Positions 18,176 to 28,900 of a stretch of 64,000 nucleotides of DNA are shown piece by piece. Below the pieces are notes generated by a model that was not told the origin of the DNA, did not search any database, and saw only the letters and a program-made list of their open reading frames with translations. Source of the DNA: Flavobacteriales bacterium (lineage in GTDB: Bacteria; Bacteroidota; Bacteroidia; Flavobacteriales_D; Crocinitomicaceae). How positions within the stretch are numbered: position 1 is the stretch's first letter; the number at the start of each line of letters is the position of its first letter. The stretch is from contig CANITF010000002.1 in assembly GCA_947470515.1 (NCBI GenBank), positions 1-64,000 on the forward strand, read 5' to 3'. Both the position numbers and the translations under genes were made by a program.

Positions 18176-19853
18176 ATCAAAAAAGGTACTAAAAAGCGAG
18201 GTACAAGGTAAGAAAGTTTCTAGACCAATTGTACGTATATCTATTATAAGTATTGCACTAGCAGTTGTTGTTAACTTAATTACCATTGCCGTAGTTACTG
18301 GTTTTCAACATGAAGTTCGAGAAAAAGTCTCAGGATTTGGTTCTCATATTTTTATTATGAGCTCCGGTGAAAATAGTATCTACGAGAGTGAACCCATTCT
18401 CAAAAATCAAGCCTTTTTCTCAATTTTGAAAAAAGATAATGAAATAAAAACCATTCATTACATCGCCTACAAACCCGTACTTTTTCAATCCAATAATAAA
18501 GACCGGCAGTTTAAATTAAAATCTGGAAAAGACACATCTTATGTGCAACAAGAGATTCAAGGTGCTATTTTAAAAGGTATTGACTACAACTATGATCTTT
18601 CCTTTTTTAAGCAACATTTAAAATCAGGCCGATTACCTAAATTTTCAAAAGATTCGATCAGTTCTGAAATAATTATATCAAAACGAATTGCTCGAGATTT
18701 AAATCTTGAAATTGGAGAAGAGGTTAAGGCTTTTTTTGTCAAGAATCAGCCAGTAAAGCGAATATTTAAATTAGTCGGTATCTACGAAACAGGTTTAGAA
18801 GAATTCGATAAGAAAATGGCAATTGGGGACATACGGATTGTTCAAGAATTAAACGATTGGGGAATAAAAACCTCAATTATTATTGCTGATACACTTTCAA
18901 ATGGTCAATTAATAGTTAAAGCTGATGTAATTGGCGGTAATGGGAATTATCGATACGATTGGGGGAAAGGGTATGAAAATTACTCTGGTTTTACTATTTG
19001 TCCAGTTAAAGACACCCTAATAAAATTAATTGTCTCAGATTATTGGATGAAAATAAATGGAGAAAATGAAAAAACGAGTATTCCTGACACTGCCTATTTA
19101 GACATTAAAATTAAAGGAAATGATTACAGTGCTTGTGACTTTAAAACAAACAGTGATGAAGAACTAATTAGAACATATTTGAATGAGGATGGAAGTAATT
19201 ATTCTTTAAGTGCATCAAATAAAATTTTGGTTTTTAAACAAATTAATGGAAAAGGAAGTAGTTCAAATTATGTTGGTGGATTTGAAGTTTCGGTAAAGGA
19301 TTGGAATAAACTGCCAGAAATAGTTAATCGTTTAAAAAAGCAATTAGAGCTTATCCCTACAAAAAACAATGAATCATTGAGTGTTAAAAGTATCATTGAT
19401 ACGCAAAGTGATATTTTTGTTTGGTTAGGATTTTTAGATTTAAATGTGGTTATTATTTTAACTCTTATGATTCTTATTGGCATCATCAATATGGGGTCTG
19501 CCCTTTTGGTTTTAATATTAGTAAGAACAAATTTCATAGGTATAATGAAATCTATGGGCGCATCGAATTGGAGTATTCGGAAAATATTCTTAATTCAAGC
19601 AGCTTTCTTAATCTTGAGAGGAATGCTTTGGGGAAATATTATTGGCTTGTCATTATGTGCTTTGCAATATTTCTTTGGGATTATAACACTCAATCCTGAA
19701 GTTTATTATTTGAGTCAAGTACCTGTAGAAATTTCTTTTTCTTCTTTGGCAGCGCTGAATATCGGAACAATATTAGTCTGTTTAAGCGCATTGATTATTC
19801 CAAGTGTTGTCATTACGCGAATTAACCCTGCCAAGGCGATTAGGTTTAATTAA
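18126..19853 (+). CDS. LolC/FtsX-type ABC transporter permease with extra periplasmic domain
   Basis: The architecture is one N-terminal membrane segment (about 36-58, RISIISIALAVVVNLITIAV), a large periplasmic domain, then three C-terminal membrane segments (about 430-570). The cytoplasmic coupling motif SMGASNWSIRKIF and the terminal PAKAIRF are typical of LolC/E and FtsX permeases. These work with an ABC ATPase, usually in lipoprotein release. Family members are about 400-420 residues; this one is 575. The excess lies at about 248-383 and includes an Ig/PKD-like stretch (IGGNGNYRYDWGKGYENY then TLIKLIVSDYW) resembling SprB-type repeats. The start could be the ATG at 18126 or the TTG at 18156 (giving MSFEYFISKKVL). 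No ATPase gene is adjacent. Confidence 0.85.
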   Translation: MYFSAPKERLLSFEYFISKKVLKSEVQGKKVSRPIVRISIISIALAVVVNLITIAVVTGFQHEVREKVSGFGSHIFIMSSGENSIYESEPILKNQAFFSILKKDNEIKTIHYIAYKPVLFQSNNKDRQFKLKSGKDTSYVQQEIQGAILKGIDYNYDLSFFKQHLKSGRLPKFSKDSISSEIIISKRIARDLNLEIGEEVKAFFVKNQPVKRIFKLVGIYETGLEEFDKKMAIGDIRIVQELNDWGIKTSIIIADTLSNGQLIVKADVIGGNGNYRYDWGKGYENYSGFTICPVKDTLIKLIVSDYWMKINGENEKTSIPDTAYLDIKIKGNDYSACDFKTNSDEELIRTYLNEDGSNYSLSASNKILVFKQINGKGSSSNYVGGFEVSVKDWNKLPEIVNRLKKQLELIPTKNNESLSVKSIIDTQSDIFVWLGFLDLNVVIILTLMILIGIINMGSALLVLILVRTNFIGIMKSMGASNWSIRKIFLIQAAFLILRGMLWGNIIGLSLCALQYFFGIITLNPEVYYLSQVPVEISFSSLAALNIGTILVCLSALIIPSVVITRINPAKAIRFN

Positions 19854-19891
19854 CTGACGGTTCATAAACTTTTTGCAATACTCATTCAACG

Positions 19892-19920
19892 AAAAAGCCT
19901 CAAATAAATTGAGGCTTTTT
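19892..19920. terminator. Bidirectional terminator between convergent genes
   Basis: AAAAAGCCTCAA, loop ATAAA, TTGAGGCTTTTT: a perfect 12-bp stem with A and T tracts on both sides, serving the permease and the minus-strand giant gene. Confidence 0.85.
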
Positions 19921-19938
19921 GGTGTAACTGTTTTTTGT

Positions 19939-22900
19939 TTATCTAATAATATTCACATGACCAACTCTCATTACACGCTCGTCATTTCTTGTGGTTTTAA
20001 ATTCAATTTTCCAGGTATAAGTTCCATCTTGTACTAAATCAATTTCATCGTTACTGCCATACGTTCCGTCCCATCCGATTTCAGTATTGTGAGATTCAAA
20101 TACAATTTCTCCCCAACGATTGAATATCAATAAAGTATAATCATACGGATCATAGCCGGCAGTAAAGATTGGTTGAAACGTTGGATTATAATCATCATTA
20201 TCTGGTGTAAATGTATTTGGAATATAGAATATCAAATCTTCATAAATCTGAATTGTTGAATATGCTGTATCAACACACCCAGCTGGTGAATATGCTATAA
20301 GCGTTACAATATAGTTGCCAATTGCATCACCTGTATAATCATGTGTTGGATTTACAAGTGTTGATGTAGGTGTATTGTCGCCAAAGTTCCAAAGATAATT
20401 TATAGCTCCTGTTGTTGTGTTAATGAAATTTACAATTGGATTCATTTCTGAAATAATTGAAGCAGAAGGTATGAATGAAGCAATCGGTGCAGCCTCAGCA
20501 CAAACTAAATCTATTGCAGTGAAAGTTCCAACGCATCCATTTGTGGAAGTTGTGGTAAGTGTTATGTCATAACATCCAGCTTGTGTAAATGTATTTGTCA
20601 CTGTTGTGCATCCGGTTAAAACCGTTCCGTCACTCATTGTCCAAACACAATCCACAGAATTGGGAGTTGTATTTGTGAAATTCACTATTAGAGGCACACA
20701 TCCAAATGTAACATCCGGAGTAAAAGTCACAACTGGTATTGCATCCAATGTGACATTTACTTGATCTGTATTAATACAACCCGCAGCTGAAGTTCCTGTT
20801 ACAGTGTAGGTTGTCGTTCCCGCAGGTGGATTGAACGCTAGTCCATTTGTTATTCCATTGTTCCATGAATATGTTGCAGCTCCTGTCCCTGTAAGGGTAA
20901 CTGTTTGATTAGCACATACTCCCACGTCATTTCCTGCAAAAACAACTGGAATTGGATTAACTGTTACAATTACTTGGTCAGTCGAAGTGCAACCAGCAGC
21001 AGATGTTCCTGTCACTGTGTACGTTGTTGTTGAAACAGGTGTAAATACTTGTCCATCTGTAACACCATTATTCCACGTATAGACAGAAGCTCCTGAACCA
21101 GATAACGTTACCGGTGTTCCAGCGCAAATTGATTGGTCCGGGCCCGCACCAACTATTGGCAAAGGATTAATTGTGATATTTACCTGATCTGTTGAACTAC
21201 AGCCTGCAGCTGATGTTCCTGTTACAGTATACGTCAATGTTCCAACTGCTTGTGAAAATGATACGCCATTTGTTACGCCATTATTCCATGTATATGTTGC
21301 AGCACCTGACCCATTTAAAGTAGTATTTGTTGCACCACAGTAAACTTGATCTAATCCTGCATTCACTATTGGCAATGGGTTAACGACCAACGTTACATTA
21401 GAAATACTATCACAGCCAGCAACCAGCAATGTTGTTTGAGAATAAACTCCTGCTACTGTCTCGTTTATTCCATGAATTAGTGATGATTGTCCCTGACATA
21501 TTGTTACAGTTGAATTAACAGTAACACTATTATTTTCTGAAACAAGAAAAACAGGTGTTGTTGTTTGACAGCCAAAAGCGTTGGTAACAGTTACAGTTAC
21601 TGGACTATCTACTTGCGTGGCATTGATTGTAGGAGTTACAGCACCAGTAGACCACGCATAGGTTGTGAAAGGTGTTGTTGTTGCTAACAAAGAAAAACTA
21701 CCTGGGCAATAAGTTGATGCACCAGTTATAACTGGTGCCGGATTTGGATTTACTATCACTGTTATTGCATCTGTCCCAACACATCCAGCTGCATTTGTTC
21801 CAACAACGTTATAAGTTGTAGTTAAAGCTGGAGAAACAACAAAATTATTTCCTAATAACAGTCCATTATCCCAAGTATAACTTACACCACCTGTTGCAGT
21901 TAAAGTAGTTGAGGCACCTAAACATATTGGAACATCTAAACCTGCGTTAATAGACGCGTTTGGCAATATTGTAACAGTCACAGCATCTGAAGCTGAACAA
22001 CCTAGTGAGGTTCCAGTTACTGTGTAGGTTGCCGTTGCAACCGGTGAAACTGTAATTGAGGCGGTTATTTGTCCACCTGGCGCCCAAGAATAAGACGTGG
22101 CTCCGTTAGCAGTCAATGTTGTTGAACCACCCGTACAAATAGATGCATCAGGACCAGCACTTAGAACAGGTAAGGGATTAACTGTTACAGTTACTTGATC
22201 TGTATTAATGCATCCTAAAGCTGAAGTTCCAGTCACAGTATAAGTTGTTGAAGCAGTAGGTGTGAATGCTAAACCATTCGTTACCCCATTGTTCCAAGTA
22301 TAGGTCGAAGCACCAGAACCAGATAAGGTTACTGCTACACCAGCACAAACCGTTTGGTCAGCACCAGCACCAACAATTGGAAGTGGGTTGACGGTAACAA
22401 TCATAATATCCGTAACGGCAGGACATGGTCCAGCTGGATCGTTCGAAGTTAATGTTAGCGTTACAGTTCCAGTAGCTATTGAAGGTGTATAAGTCGAACT
22501 TAAATTTGTTGCAAGAGAAAATGTTCCAGATGGAGCAGACCATGTACCTGTAGCAGCTCCACCACTAATAACACCGGCAAGTGTAACAAATCCTCCGACA
22601 CAAACTACCTGATCAATATTTGCATTAGCAATTGCAACTGGATTAATAACAACAGTTGTAGTCGCAATGTTCGTGCAAGTTCCAACAGTTATTGTAAGTG
22701 TATAAACACCCGCTGCAGCTGCTGTTGCCGCAACAGTCGGGTTTTGAAGAGTTGAAGTAAAACCATTTGGTCCAGACCAACTATATGTTCCGCCACCTGT
22801 TCCATTTAATTGAACAGTTCCACCAACACAATAAGGTCCAGTATTCGTTGCAGTTACAGGACAAGAAACAAGGCATAATGGGTTATTAGCCGCTAATACA

Positions 22901-24093
22901 GTTACGGTTGAAATAGCTGTTCCTGTTCCACAAGGACCAACACCCGTTACAGTGTAATTGGTCGTTACAGCAGGAGAAACAGTAATTGAAGCACCGGTCA
23001 TTCCACCAGGACTCCAGGTATAAGTTGTTGCTCCAGAAGCCGTTATTGTAGCAGGAAAACCAGGGCATATAGTTGCAGAAGTAACTGTAACTGGGGTAAA
23101 TGTTGAACAGCTTATTGAAGCAGTACCTGAAAAATTTAAAGGTAATGGTGTACTTGCCGAGCTATAATTTGATAAACATATTAGAAATCTTTGCCCACAT
23201 GTTACATTTAATTCTGGTTCAAAATTACCCGCTTCTCCTCCAACTGGCAAAGGTGTTCCTATTCCAGTAAAACTTTCACAAGGGAAATTCCAATTACACC
23301 TAACAGGAGCAAGCGTATTGTTAATAATATTATTACACGCAATTGGACCTGCATAAGGCCACATAATCCAATCCAAACAATTAATTCCGCCATTAGCTCC
23401 AAATGAAAATTCAAGGGTGCCAGACGAGGCTATATTAACAATCATCCAAGTGCTGTTAAGTTCACCTGATAACATACAACCATCATTGGCAGAGCCGGGA
23501 TTTATTTGGGGATTAGAAATTGATGACCCGGCACCAGTTGTAAATTCTACGACAGCTCCTGATCCACTAGGGTCAATTTGAAAAGATGCATTCGTACAAA
23601 TATTCACTGCTCCAGAGCAATCACTCGCTACAATTGGCCCTGGAGGTGGCGGTGGTGGTGAACCACATGGTGCACAAATAACATTCGCATTCCAACCTGT
23701 TGACGTAACACTTCCATCTGAAGTAAATGCTAATGTTAAACAACCAGAAGTAGATGTAACATTACCTGTAAATGTTGTTCCAGTAATTGTAGCTAATAAA
23801 GTCCCACCGACAGTTAATCCATCATAAATTCTTAAGTAATCAAAAGAATTTTCTAAATTCACAGAAGTAAATTGCAATGTAACACATTGTCCTGGAGTAT
23901 TTGAACAGATAGTCTCCGTGCAAATTGAATTATCTAAATAATTCCCAGCTCCACCTGGGTCAACAAAAGTTCCACCACATTGCGTCAAGGTAGTGGCAAC
24001 ACCATTACAACCAACCATTGCAGTTTGTGAATGAATAAAATTCGAGAAAAAGATTGTAAAAATAACTGTACAACAGAGTATAATTCGTAGCAT
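19939..24093 (-). CDS. Giant secreted protein: CUB-like domain, Ig/PKD repeats, T9SS type B C-terminus
   Basis: A 1384-residue protein from the ATG at 24093 (a TTG 22 codons earlier would spoil the signal). Signal peptide MLRIILCCTVIFTIFFSNFIHSQ. A CUB-like domain follows (CVTLQFTSVNLENSFDYLRIYDG), then a proline hinge and a region around CLDWIMWPYAG and GQRFLICLSNYS. That region resembles an N-terminal module of other Bacteroidota secreted proteins. Then come about ten Ig-like repeats of 65-80 residues (AGPDQSICAGTPVTLSGSGA, YTWNNGVT, TYTVTGTSAAGC). A PKD domain (NYLWNFGDNTPTSTLVNPTHDY) and a type B sorting domain (FYIPNTFTPDNDD, FNRWGEIVFESHN, GWDGTYG) end the protein. T9SS export is well supported; ligand unknown. 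No PorP/SprF gene adjoins. Confidence 0.92.
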   Translation of the reverse strand: MLRIILCCTVIFTIFFSNFIHSQTAMVGCNGVATTLTQCGGTFVDPGGAGNYLDNSICTETICSNTPGQCVTLQFTSVNLENSFDYLRIYDGLTVGGTLLATITGTTFTGNVTSTSGCLTLAFTSDGSVTSTGWNANVICAPCGSPPPPPPGPIVASDCSGAVNICTNASFQIDPSGSGAVVEFTTGAGSSISNPQINPGSANDGCMLSGELNSTWMIVNIASSGTLEFSFGANGGINCLDWIMWPYAGPIACNNIINNTLAPVRCNWNFPCESFTGIGTPLPVGGEAGNFEPELNVTCGQRFLICLSNYSSASTPLPLNFSGTASISCSTFTPVTVTSATICPGFPATITASGATTYTWSPGGMTGASITVSPAVTTNYTVTGVGPCGTGTAISTVTVLAANNPLCLVSCPVTATNTGPYCVGGTVQLNGTGGGTYSWSGPNGFTSTLQNPTVAATAAAAGVYTLTITVGTCTNIATTTVVINPVAIANANIDQVVCVGGFVTLAGVISGGAATGTWSAPSGTFSLATNLSSTYTPSIATGTVTLTLTSNDPAGPCPAVTDIMIVTVNPLPIVGAGADQTVCAGVAVTLSGSGASTYTWNNGVTNGLAFTPTASTTYTVTGTSALGCINTDQVTVTVNPLPVLSAGPDASICTGGSTTLTANGATSYSWAPGGQITASITVSPVATATYTVTGTSLGCSASDAVTVTILPNASINAGLDVPICLGASTTLTATGGVSYTWDNGLLLGNNFVVSPALTTTYNVVGTNAAGCVGTDAITVIVNPNPAPVITGASTYCPGSFSLLATTTPFTTYAWSTGAVTPTINATQVDSPVTVTVTNAFGCQTTTPVFLVSENNSVTVNSTVTICQGQSSLIHGINETVAGVYSQTTLLVAGCDSISNVTLVVNPLPIVNAGLDQVYCGATNTTLNGSGAATYTWNNGVTNGVSFSQAVGTLTYTVTGTSAAGCSSTDQVNITINPLPIVGAGPDQSICAGTPVTLSGSGASVYTWNNGVTDGQVFTPVSTTTYTVTGTSAAGCTSTDQVIVTVNPIPVVFAGNDVGVCANQTVTLTGTGAATYSWNNGITNGLAFNPPAGTTTYTVTGTSAAGCINTDQVNVTLDAIPVVTFTPDVTFGCVPLIVNFTNTTPNSVDCVWTMSDGTVLTGCTTVTNTFTQAGCYDITLTTTSTNGCVGTFTAIDLVCAEAAPIASFIPSASIISEMNPIVNFINTTTGAINYLWNFGDNTPTSTLVNPTHDYTGDAIGNYIVTLIAYSPAGCVDTAYSTIQIYEDLIFYIPNTFTPDNDDYNPTFQPIFTAGYDPYDYTLLIFNRWGEIVFESHNTEIGWDGTYGSNDEIDLVQDGTYTWKIEFKTTRNDERVMRVGHVNIIR

Positions 24094-24308
24094 AAGTGGA
24101 TAGTTTTGTTTCTTTTTGTAGTAACTTGACGAAAATTCTTCTAAATGGTTGCCCTTCAAATATTAATTACTAAAGTACAAGATAAAAAGAAAACTTGTAT
24201 CCTTTTGAAAAAACATTCTCTAAAAAAAATAAAACTGCATTCGAAAATTGTGTTATAAATTAAAAAGATGAATTCCTTTCTAAAGTGTATCTTTTGATAC
24301 AAGTATTT

Positions 24309-24899
24309 TTAATCACCACTTGATTCCATGCAATTACAAGGTGGGTCAAATTTGATTACAACCCAAGAAAGAGATTGTTGAAATTCTTTTTGAAAAGTAG
24401 GACCATATTTAATACCTTGCAAATCGAGATTTTGCAATTTCTTAAGATTTAAAAAAGATTTTGGAAATGACCCTACTGGTGTATCCCAAAGGTCAATAAA
24501 TTCCAAATTAGTGCAGTATCCGATGCATTCCGGGATTTTATCAAAGAAATTACGATTGGCAATTAATACTTTTAAATTAGATAGTTTACATATTTCAATT
24601 GGAAAAATTTGTAATTCATTTTTTGAAATATCCAATTTTTCCAGTAAAGTGAAATCACTAATAAAATCTGGCAAATTCGAAAGTTTGTTTTTTCCTAAAT
24701 TCAAGTATTTCAAATTATGAAAATCAGCCAATTCGATAGGAAGTTCTGTTAATTTCATTTTTTCAAATGAAATAGAATAAATAGTATCCGGATTAACAGA
24801 AATTAATTCATTCCATTTATATTCTATTATTGAATCTGTTTGAGACAAACAATTGAATTCAGACGAAATCAGCAACAATATGACGAATAATTTCCTCAT
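24309..24899 (-). CDS. Secreted leucine-rich repeat protein
   Basis: A 196-residue protein with a signal peptide (1-20, MRKLFVILLLISSEFNCLSQ). About five tandem 23-residue leucine-rich repeats of the plain LxxLPxxIxxLxxLxxLxLxxN type follow (for example LKYLNLGKNKLSNLPDFI and LEKLDISKNELQIFPIEI). A Cys-containing tail (FDPPCNCMESSGD) closes the protein. LRRs mediate protein binding; no enzyme domain is present and the partner is unknown. The first 41 bp overlap the end of ribF on the same strand in another frame, so translation is probably coupled to ribF. It is shorter than most LRR proteins but looks complete. Confidence 0.75.
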   Translation of the reverse strand: MRKLFVILLLISSEFNCLSQTDSIIEYKWNELISVNPDTIYSISFEKMKLTELPIELADFHNLKYLNLGKNKLSNLPDFISDFTLLEKLDISKNELQIFPIEICKLSNLKVLIANRNFFDKIPECIGYCTNLEFIDLWDTPVGSFPKSFLNLKKLQNLDLQGIKYGPTFQKEFQQSLSWVVIKFDPPCNCMESSGD

Positions 24900-25797
24900 C
24901 CTTTTTCAATTGGTTTTTTAATTCTTCAACACCATTAAATTTCATTTCATCGCGCCATTTTGACAAAAACTGTACAGTTATATTTTCACCATATATGTTA
25001 TCAGCAAAATCAAATATATGTACTTCGATTGTTTGGTTACTTTCTTCACTAATTGTTGGTCTAAAACCAATATTCAGCATTCCAACATACCATCTTCCTT
25101 TAACAAAAACTTTAATCGCATAAACACCTTTAGCTGGTATCAATTTTAAATCACTATTCATTTCAATGTTTGCCGTAGGAAAACCTATTGTTCTTCCTAA
25201 TGCTTTTCCTTCTACTACTTTTCCATTTAATTGAAAAGGCGCACCTAAAAACTCATTTGCCAATTCGATTTCTCCTTTTAAAATTGCATCTCTAATTTTA
25301 GTTGAGCTTACATTTACCTCATCAATTTCTTGGGCTGGAATTTCAATTACATCAAAATTAAATTCTTTCGAAACAGTCTTCAAATAAGAAATCGACCCTT
25401 CTCTATTTTTACCAAATTGATGATCATAGCCAATAACAAGTTTTTTCACCTTTAATTGTTTTACCAAGAAATCTCTAACAAATTCTAAAGCTGTCAATTG
25501 AGAAAATTCTTCTGTAAAAGGATAAACAATACAATTTTGCAAGCCAATATGTTCCAATTTTTCTAATTTTTCTTCTTGAGATTGTATCAATTTTAAACCA
25601 TGATTTTCTGGAGACAAAACCATTCGTGGATGGGGAAAGAAGGTAAATAAAACTGATTCTCCTCCAATTTTATTGGCTTCTTCGTTGAGTTGTTTAATGA
25701 TCTTCTGATGACCGATATGCACACCATCAAAAGTTCCAATTGTCAATACAGGATTCGGAATATTCGCAATTAATCTAAAATCATTAAAAATTTTCAC
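24859..25797 (-). CDS. ribF: Bifunctional riboflavin kinase / FAD synthetase
   Basis: Makes FMN and FAD from riboflavin. The 312-residue protein has the N-terminal FAD synthetase nucleotidyltransferase domain: TIGTFDGVHIGHQKII at 19-34 with the HIGH-type signature, and later SSTKIRDAILKGEIELANEFLG. The C-terminal riboflavin kinase domain has GKALGRTIGFPTANIE and MLNIGFRPTI. The length is normal. The start codon is GTG (25797), 19 nt after a good TACTTTTG box, so the leader is short. The next gene overlaps its 3' end by 41 bp. Confidence 0.96.
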   Translation of the reverse strand: MKIFNDFRLIANIPNPVLTIGTFDGVHIGHQKIIKQLNEEANKIGGESVLFTFFPHPRMVLSPENHGLKLIQSQEEKLEKLEHIGLQNCIVYPFTEEFSQLTALEFVRDFLVKQLKVKKLVIGYDHQFGKNREGSISYLKTVSKEFNFDVIEIPAQEIDEVNVSSTKIRDAILKGEIELANEFLGAPFQLNGKVVEGKALGRTIGFPTANIEMNSDLKLIPAKGVYAIKVFVKGRWYVGMLNIGFRPTISEESNQTIEVHIFDFADNIYGENITVQFLSKWRDEMKFNGVEELKNQLKKDEEIIRHIVADFV

Positions 25798-25815
25798 AGT
25801 TCATCAATTATCGAA

Positions 25816-25848
25816 CAAAAGTAAGCATTCTTTAAGGGATGTTTACAA
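25816..25848 (-). promoter_or_regulatory. Promoter of ribF
   Basis: On the minus strand, TTG (25846-25848), a 22-nt spacer and TACTTTTG (25816-25823). It fits the GTG start of ribF. Confidence 0.5.
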
Positions 25849-25852
25849 AAGA

Positions 25853-25881
25853 AAAGCGAGGAAAAAAAATTCCCTCGCTTT
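25853..25881 (-). terminator. Terminator of the giant gene at 25.9-29.7 kb
   Basis: Minus strand AAAGCGAGG, 11-nt loop, CCTCGCTTT and a T-rich tail: a perfect 9-bp stem 23 bp after the stop codon. Confidence 0.75.
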
Positions 25882-25903
25882 CAATCTTTTAAATTAGATT
25901 TTA

Positions 25904-28900
25904 TTATCGGATCAATGTTATATTTCCATGACCTGTTAATACATCACCATTTATACCTACTACTTCATACTTGTAGAAATAAACACCTTCTGATGCTTCT
26001 TTACCATTGATTTCACCATTCCATTTTGATGTTAAGTCTGTGATTTCATGAACTACATTACCCCATCGATTTAAGATAATTAATTTCAGTGATGCTGCCA
26101 AGTATGTATCAATAAAGAATTCATCATTTGCATTATCATGATTTGGAGTAAATACATTTGGAACATGAACAATTGGAGGTGGGAAAGGCATTACAACAAT
26201 TTGTATAGTAGCGACATCGTCACAAATTCCATTTGAAGCAGTCAACAAAACAGTATATGTTCCGGGATCAGAATAAGTAATTGTCTGCGTTGTTAAAGTA
26301 GTAAGATTCATATTTCCTCCATTTCCAAACACCCAGTTGTAAGAAGTTCCATTCATAGAATTGTTACCAAAATTGACAACTAAACCCGGGTAACCATTAG
26401 TTACGTCAGGAAGAATAGATGCAACTGGAACTAAAATCACATTCGTTGAAACATTATCTGTATTAACACAACCGTTTGCATCAGTTCCTGTAACAGTATA
26501 TACAGTATTCCCGATTAAAGATGGGAATGATTGACCATTTGTTACACCATTATCCCATGTATATGTTGCACCTCCGGAACCAGATAAAATAATACTTGTA
26601 CCTAAGCAAACTGATTGATCAGCTCCGGCAGAAATAGTTGGCAATGGATTAACTGTAATGGTAAATGTCTGATTTGAACCAACACAAGTTCCTAAGCTCG
26701 GTGTTACTGTAATTGTTGCTACTATAGGAGTATTTCCATTATTTATTGCTGAAAACATTCCAATATTTCCTGAGCCATTTGCAACAAGGCCAATATTTGT
26801 AGATGTATTAACCCAATTATAAACTGTTGAACCACTGCCTCCGACAAAATTAATGGCTGTTGTAGATGCATTAGCACATAAAACTTGGTTAGCTGGATCT
26901 GCAATTGTTGGAACTGGATTTACTGTTATTGTAAATGATTGCGGAGTCCCAATGCACGCTCCTACTGATGGAGTAACAGTTATAGTTGAAACGCTTGCTA
27001 CTGTTCCTCCATTCACGGCATTAAAAGCTGCAATATTTCCAGAACCTGTCGCTAATAAACCAATTGAAGGATTATTGTTTGTCCAATTATAAACATTCGA
27101 CGGACTTGCTCCACTATAGTTAACAGCATTTATCAATGTGTTTCCGCACAATACTTGATCTAATGGATCATTCATAGTTGGCAATGGTGTTATACTAACA
27201 ACCACCAATTCAATATCAGTGCAACCAGCATTAGTTGCCTGAATATAATATGTTCCACTTGAAGTTATTGCTGAAGGTGTAGCCAAAGGAATCGTTGTTG
27301 CTAAATCAGTCCAATAGGTTAAGACTCCTGTATTTGTGCTTCCAACAGTTACTGCGGGTGCAATAATATTAACAGTGGATGGTGCACAAACAGGAAGAGG
27401 ATTTGTTATAACTAAGTTTGGTGATAAAGGATCTACTAAAGTAATTGTCGAAGCAAGAGTATAAGAACAAGAACCATTGAAAATAGTAAAATTGCTGTAA
27501 TTTCCTGCGTTTAATCCAAATAGAGCATAAGTTCCTCCAGCATTTGAAGTAATGGATAAAGGACCAATTGGTATTCCGTCATCGGTATATGCAAAAGTAT
27601 ATGAGCTTGATGGATTTAATCCTGAAATGAGACCAATTGATCCATCTGACAATAGGCAAGCAGATGGATTTGATGATAATGCAGCTGTAAAAATAGGAAT
27701 CTCATTTACAGTTATTGTGAAAGTTTGAGGAGATCCAACGCAAGATCCTAGAGTAGGTGTGACAGTTATTGTTGAAATAACTGGAGTTGAACCACTATTT
27801 GTAGCAGTGAATGGTGCAATATTTCCTGTACCGGATGCAACTAGACCTATTGAAGGTGAAGAGTTTGTCCAATTATAAACTGTGGAAACACTATTTCCAG
27901 AGAAATTAACCGCAGATATACTTGTATTTGAACAAAGAGTTTGATCTAGAGGATCAACAACAGTTGGAATAGGGTTAACTGTAATCGTAAAAGATTGAGC
28001 TATTCCAGTACAACTATTCAATGTGGGTGTGACTGTGATAGTAGCAATAACTGGAGATGATCCTGCATTTAATGCTGTAAAGGAAGCAATATTACTTGTG
28101 CCAGAACCAACTAATCCAATGGATGGTGTCGAATTTGTCCAATTGTAAATTGTTGACAAATTGTTGCCAGAAAAATTAATTGCAGTTACTGAAGTATTAG
28201 CGCACAATGATTGATCAGTTGGATCTATAACGGTTGGGTTTGGGTTTACTGTTACATCAACTGCATCATTAGCGGTGCAACCACCTGCGGTATTTGTTGC
28301 TGTTAATGTATAAGTTGAAATAGCTGCTGCTGTTCCTCCATTTGTTAAAGTAACAATCGGTTGTGCAATAGTAGGATCGCTTAGCCCAGTTGCTGGACTC
28401 CATAAATAAGTCATTCCAGCTACTGCAGGTGTTCCAATTTGACTATTTGCTCCCGGACAGAAATTAACATCTGGTCCAGCATCAGCAATTGCAGTGCAAC
28501 ATGTATTGATAAAAGGAACAATGTCTGAATTTGTACAATTAGCAGTGCCGTATGCAATAGTTGCTGTCAACGTAAAGGTTGTTGTTCCCATTGGAATGGA
28601 AGAAACGGAAGGAGATAAACTAGAGGATGCATTAGGAATAGTAACAACCGGTAATGCAGTCCATAAATAGGACACTGCAGCATTAACAGTAATAGGAGAA
28701 GTTAAATTGGTACTAACTGGTACTTGAAAGATCGAAGCCGATGCAGCTGTGCATGAATTATCATTGATAGCAGAATTGATTGATCCCGAATTATAGGTAA
28801 TTGATGCTGGTGACCCACATATAGAGGTTAAATTCGAAAAAGTTATAACTGCGTTCGTTAAAGCACCAACATCCAGACCAATGCAATCATAAATCTGAAC

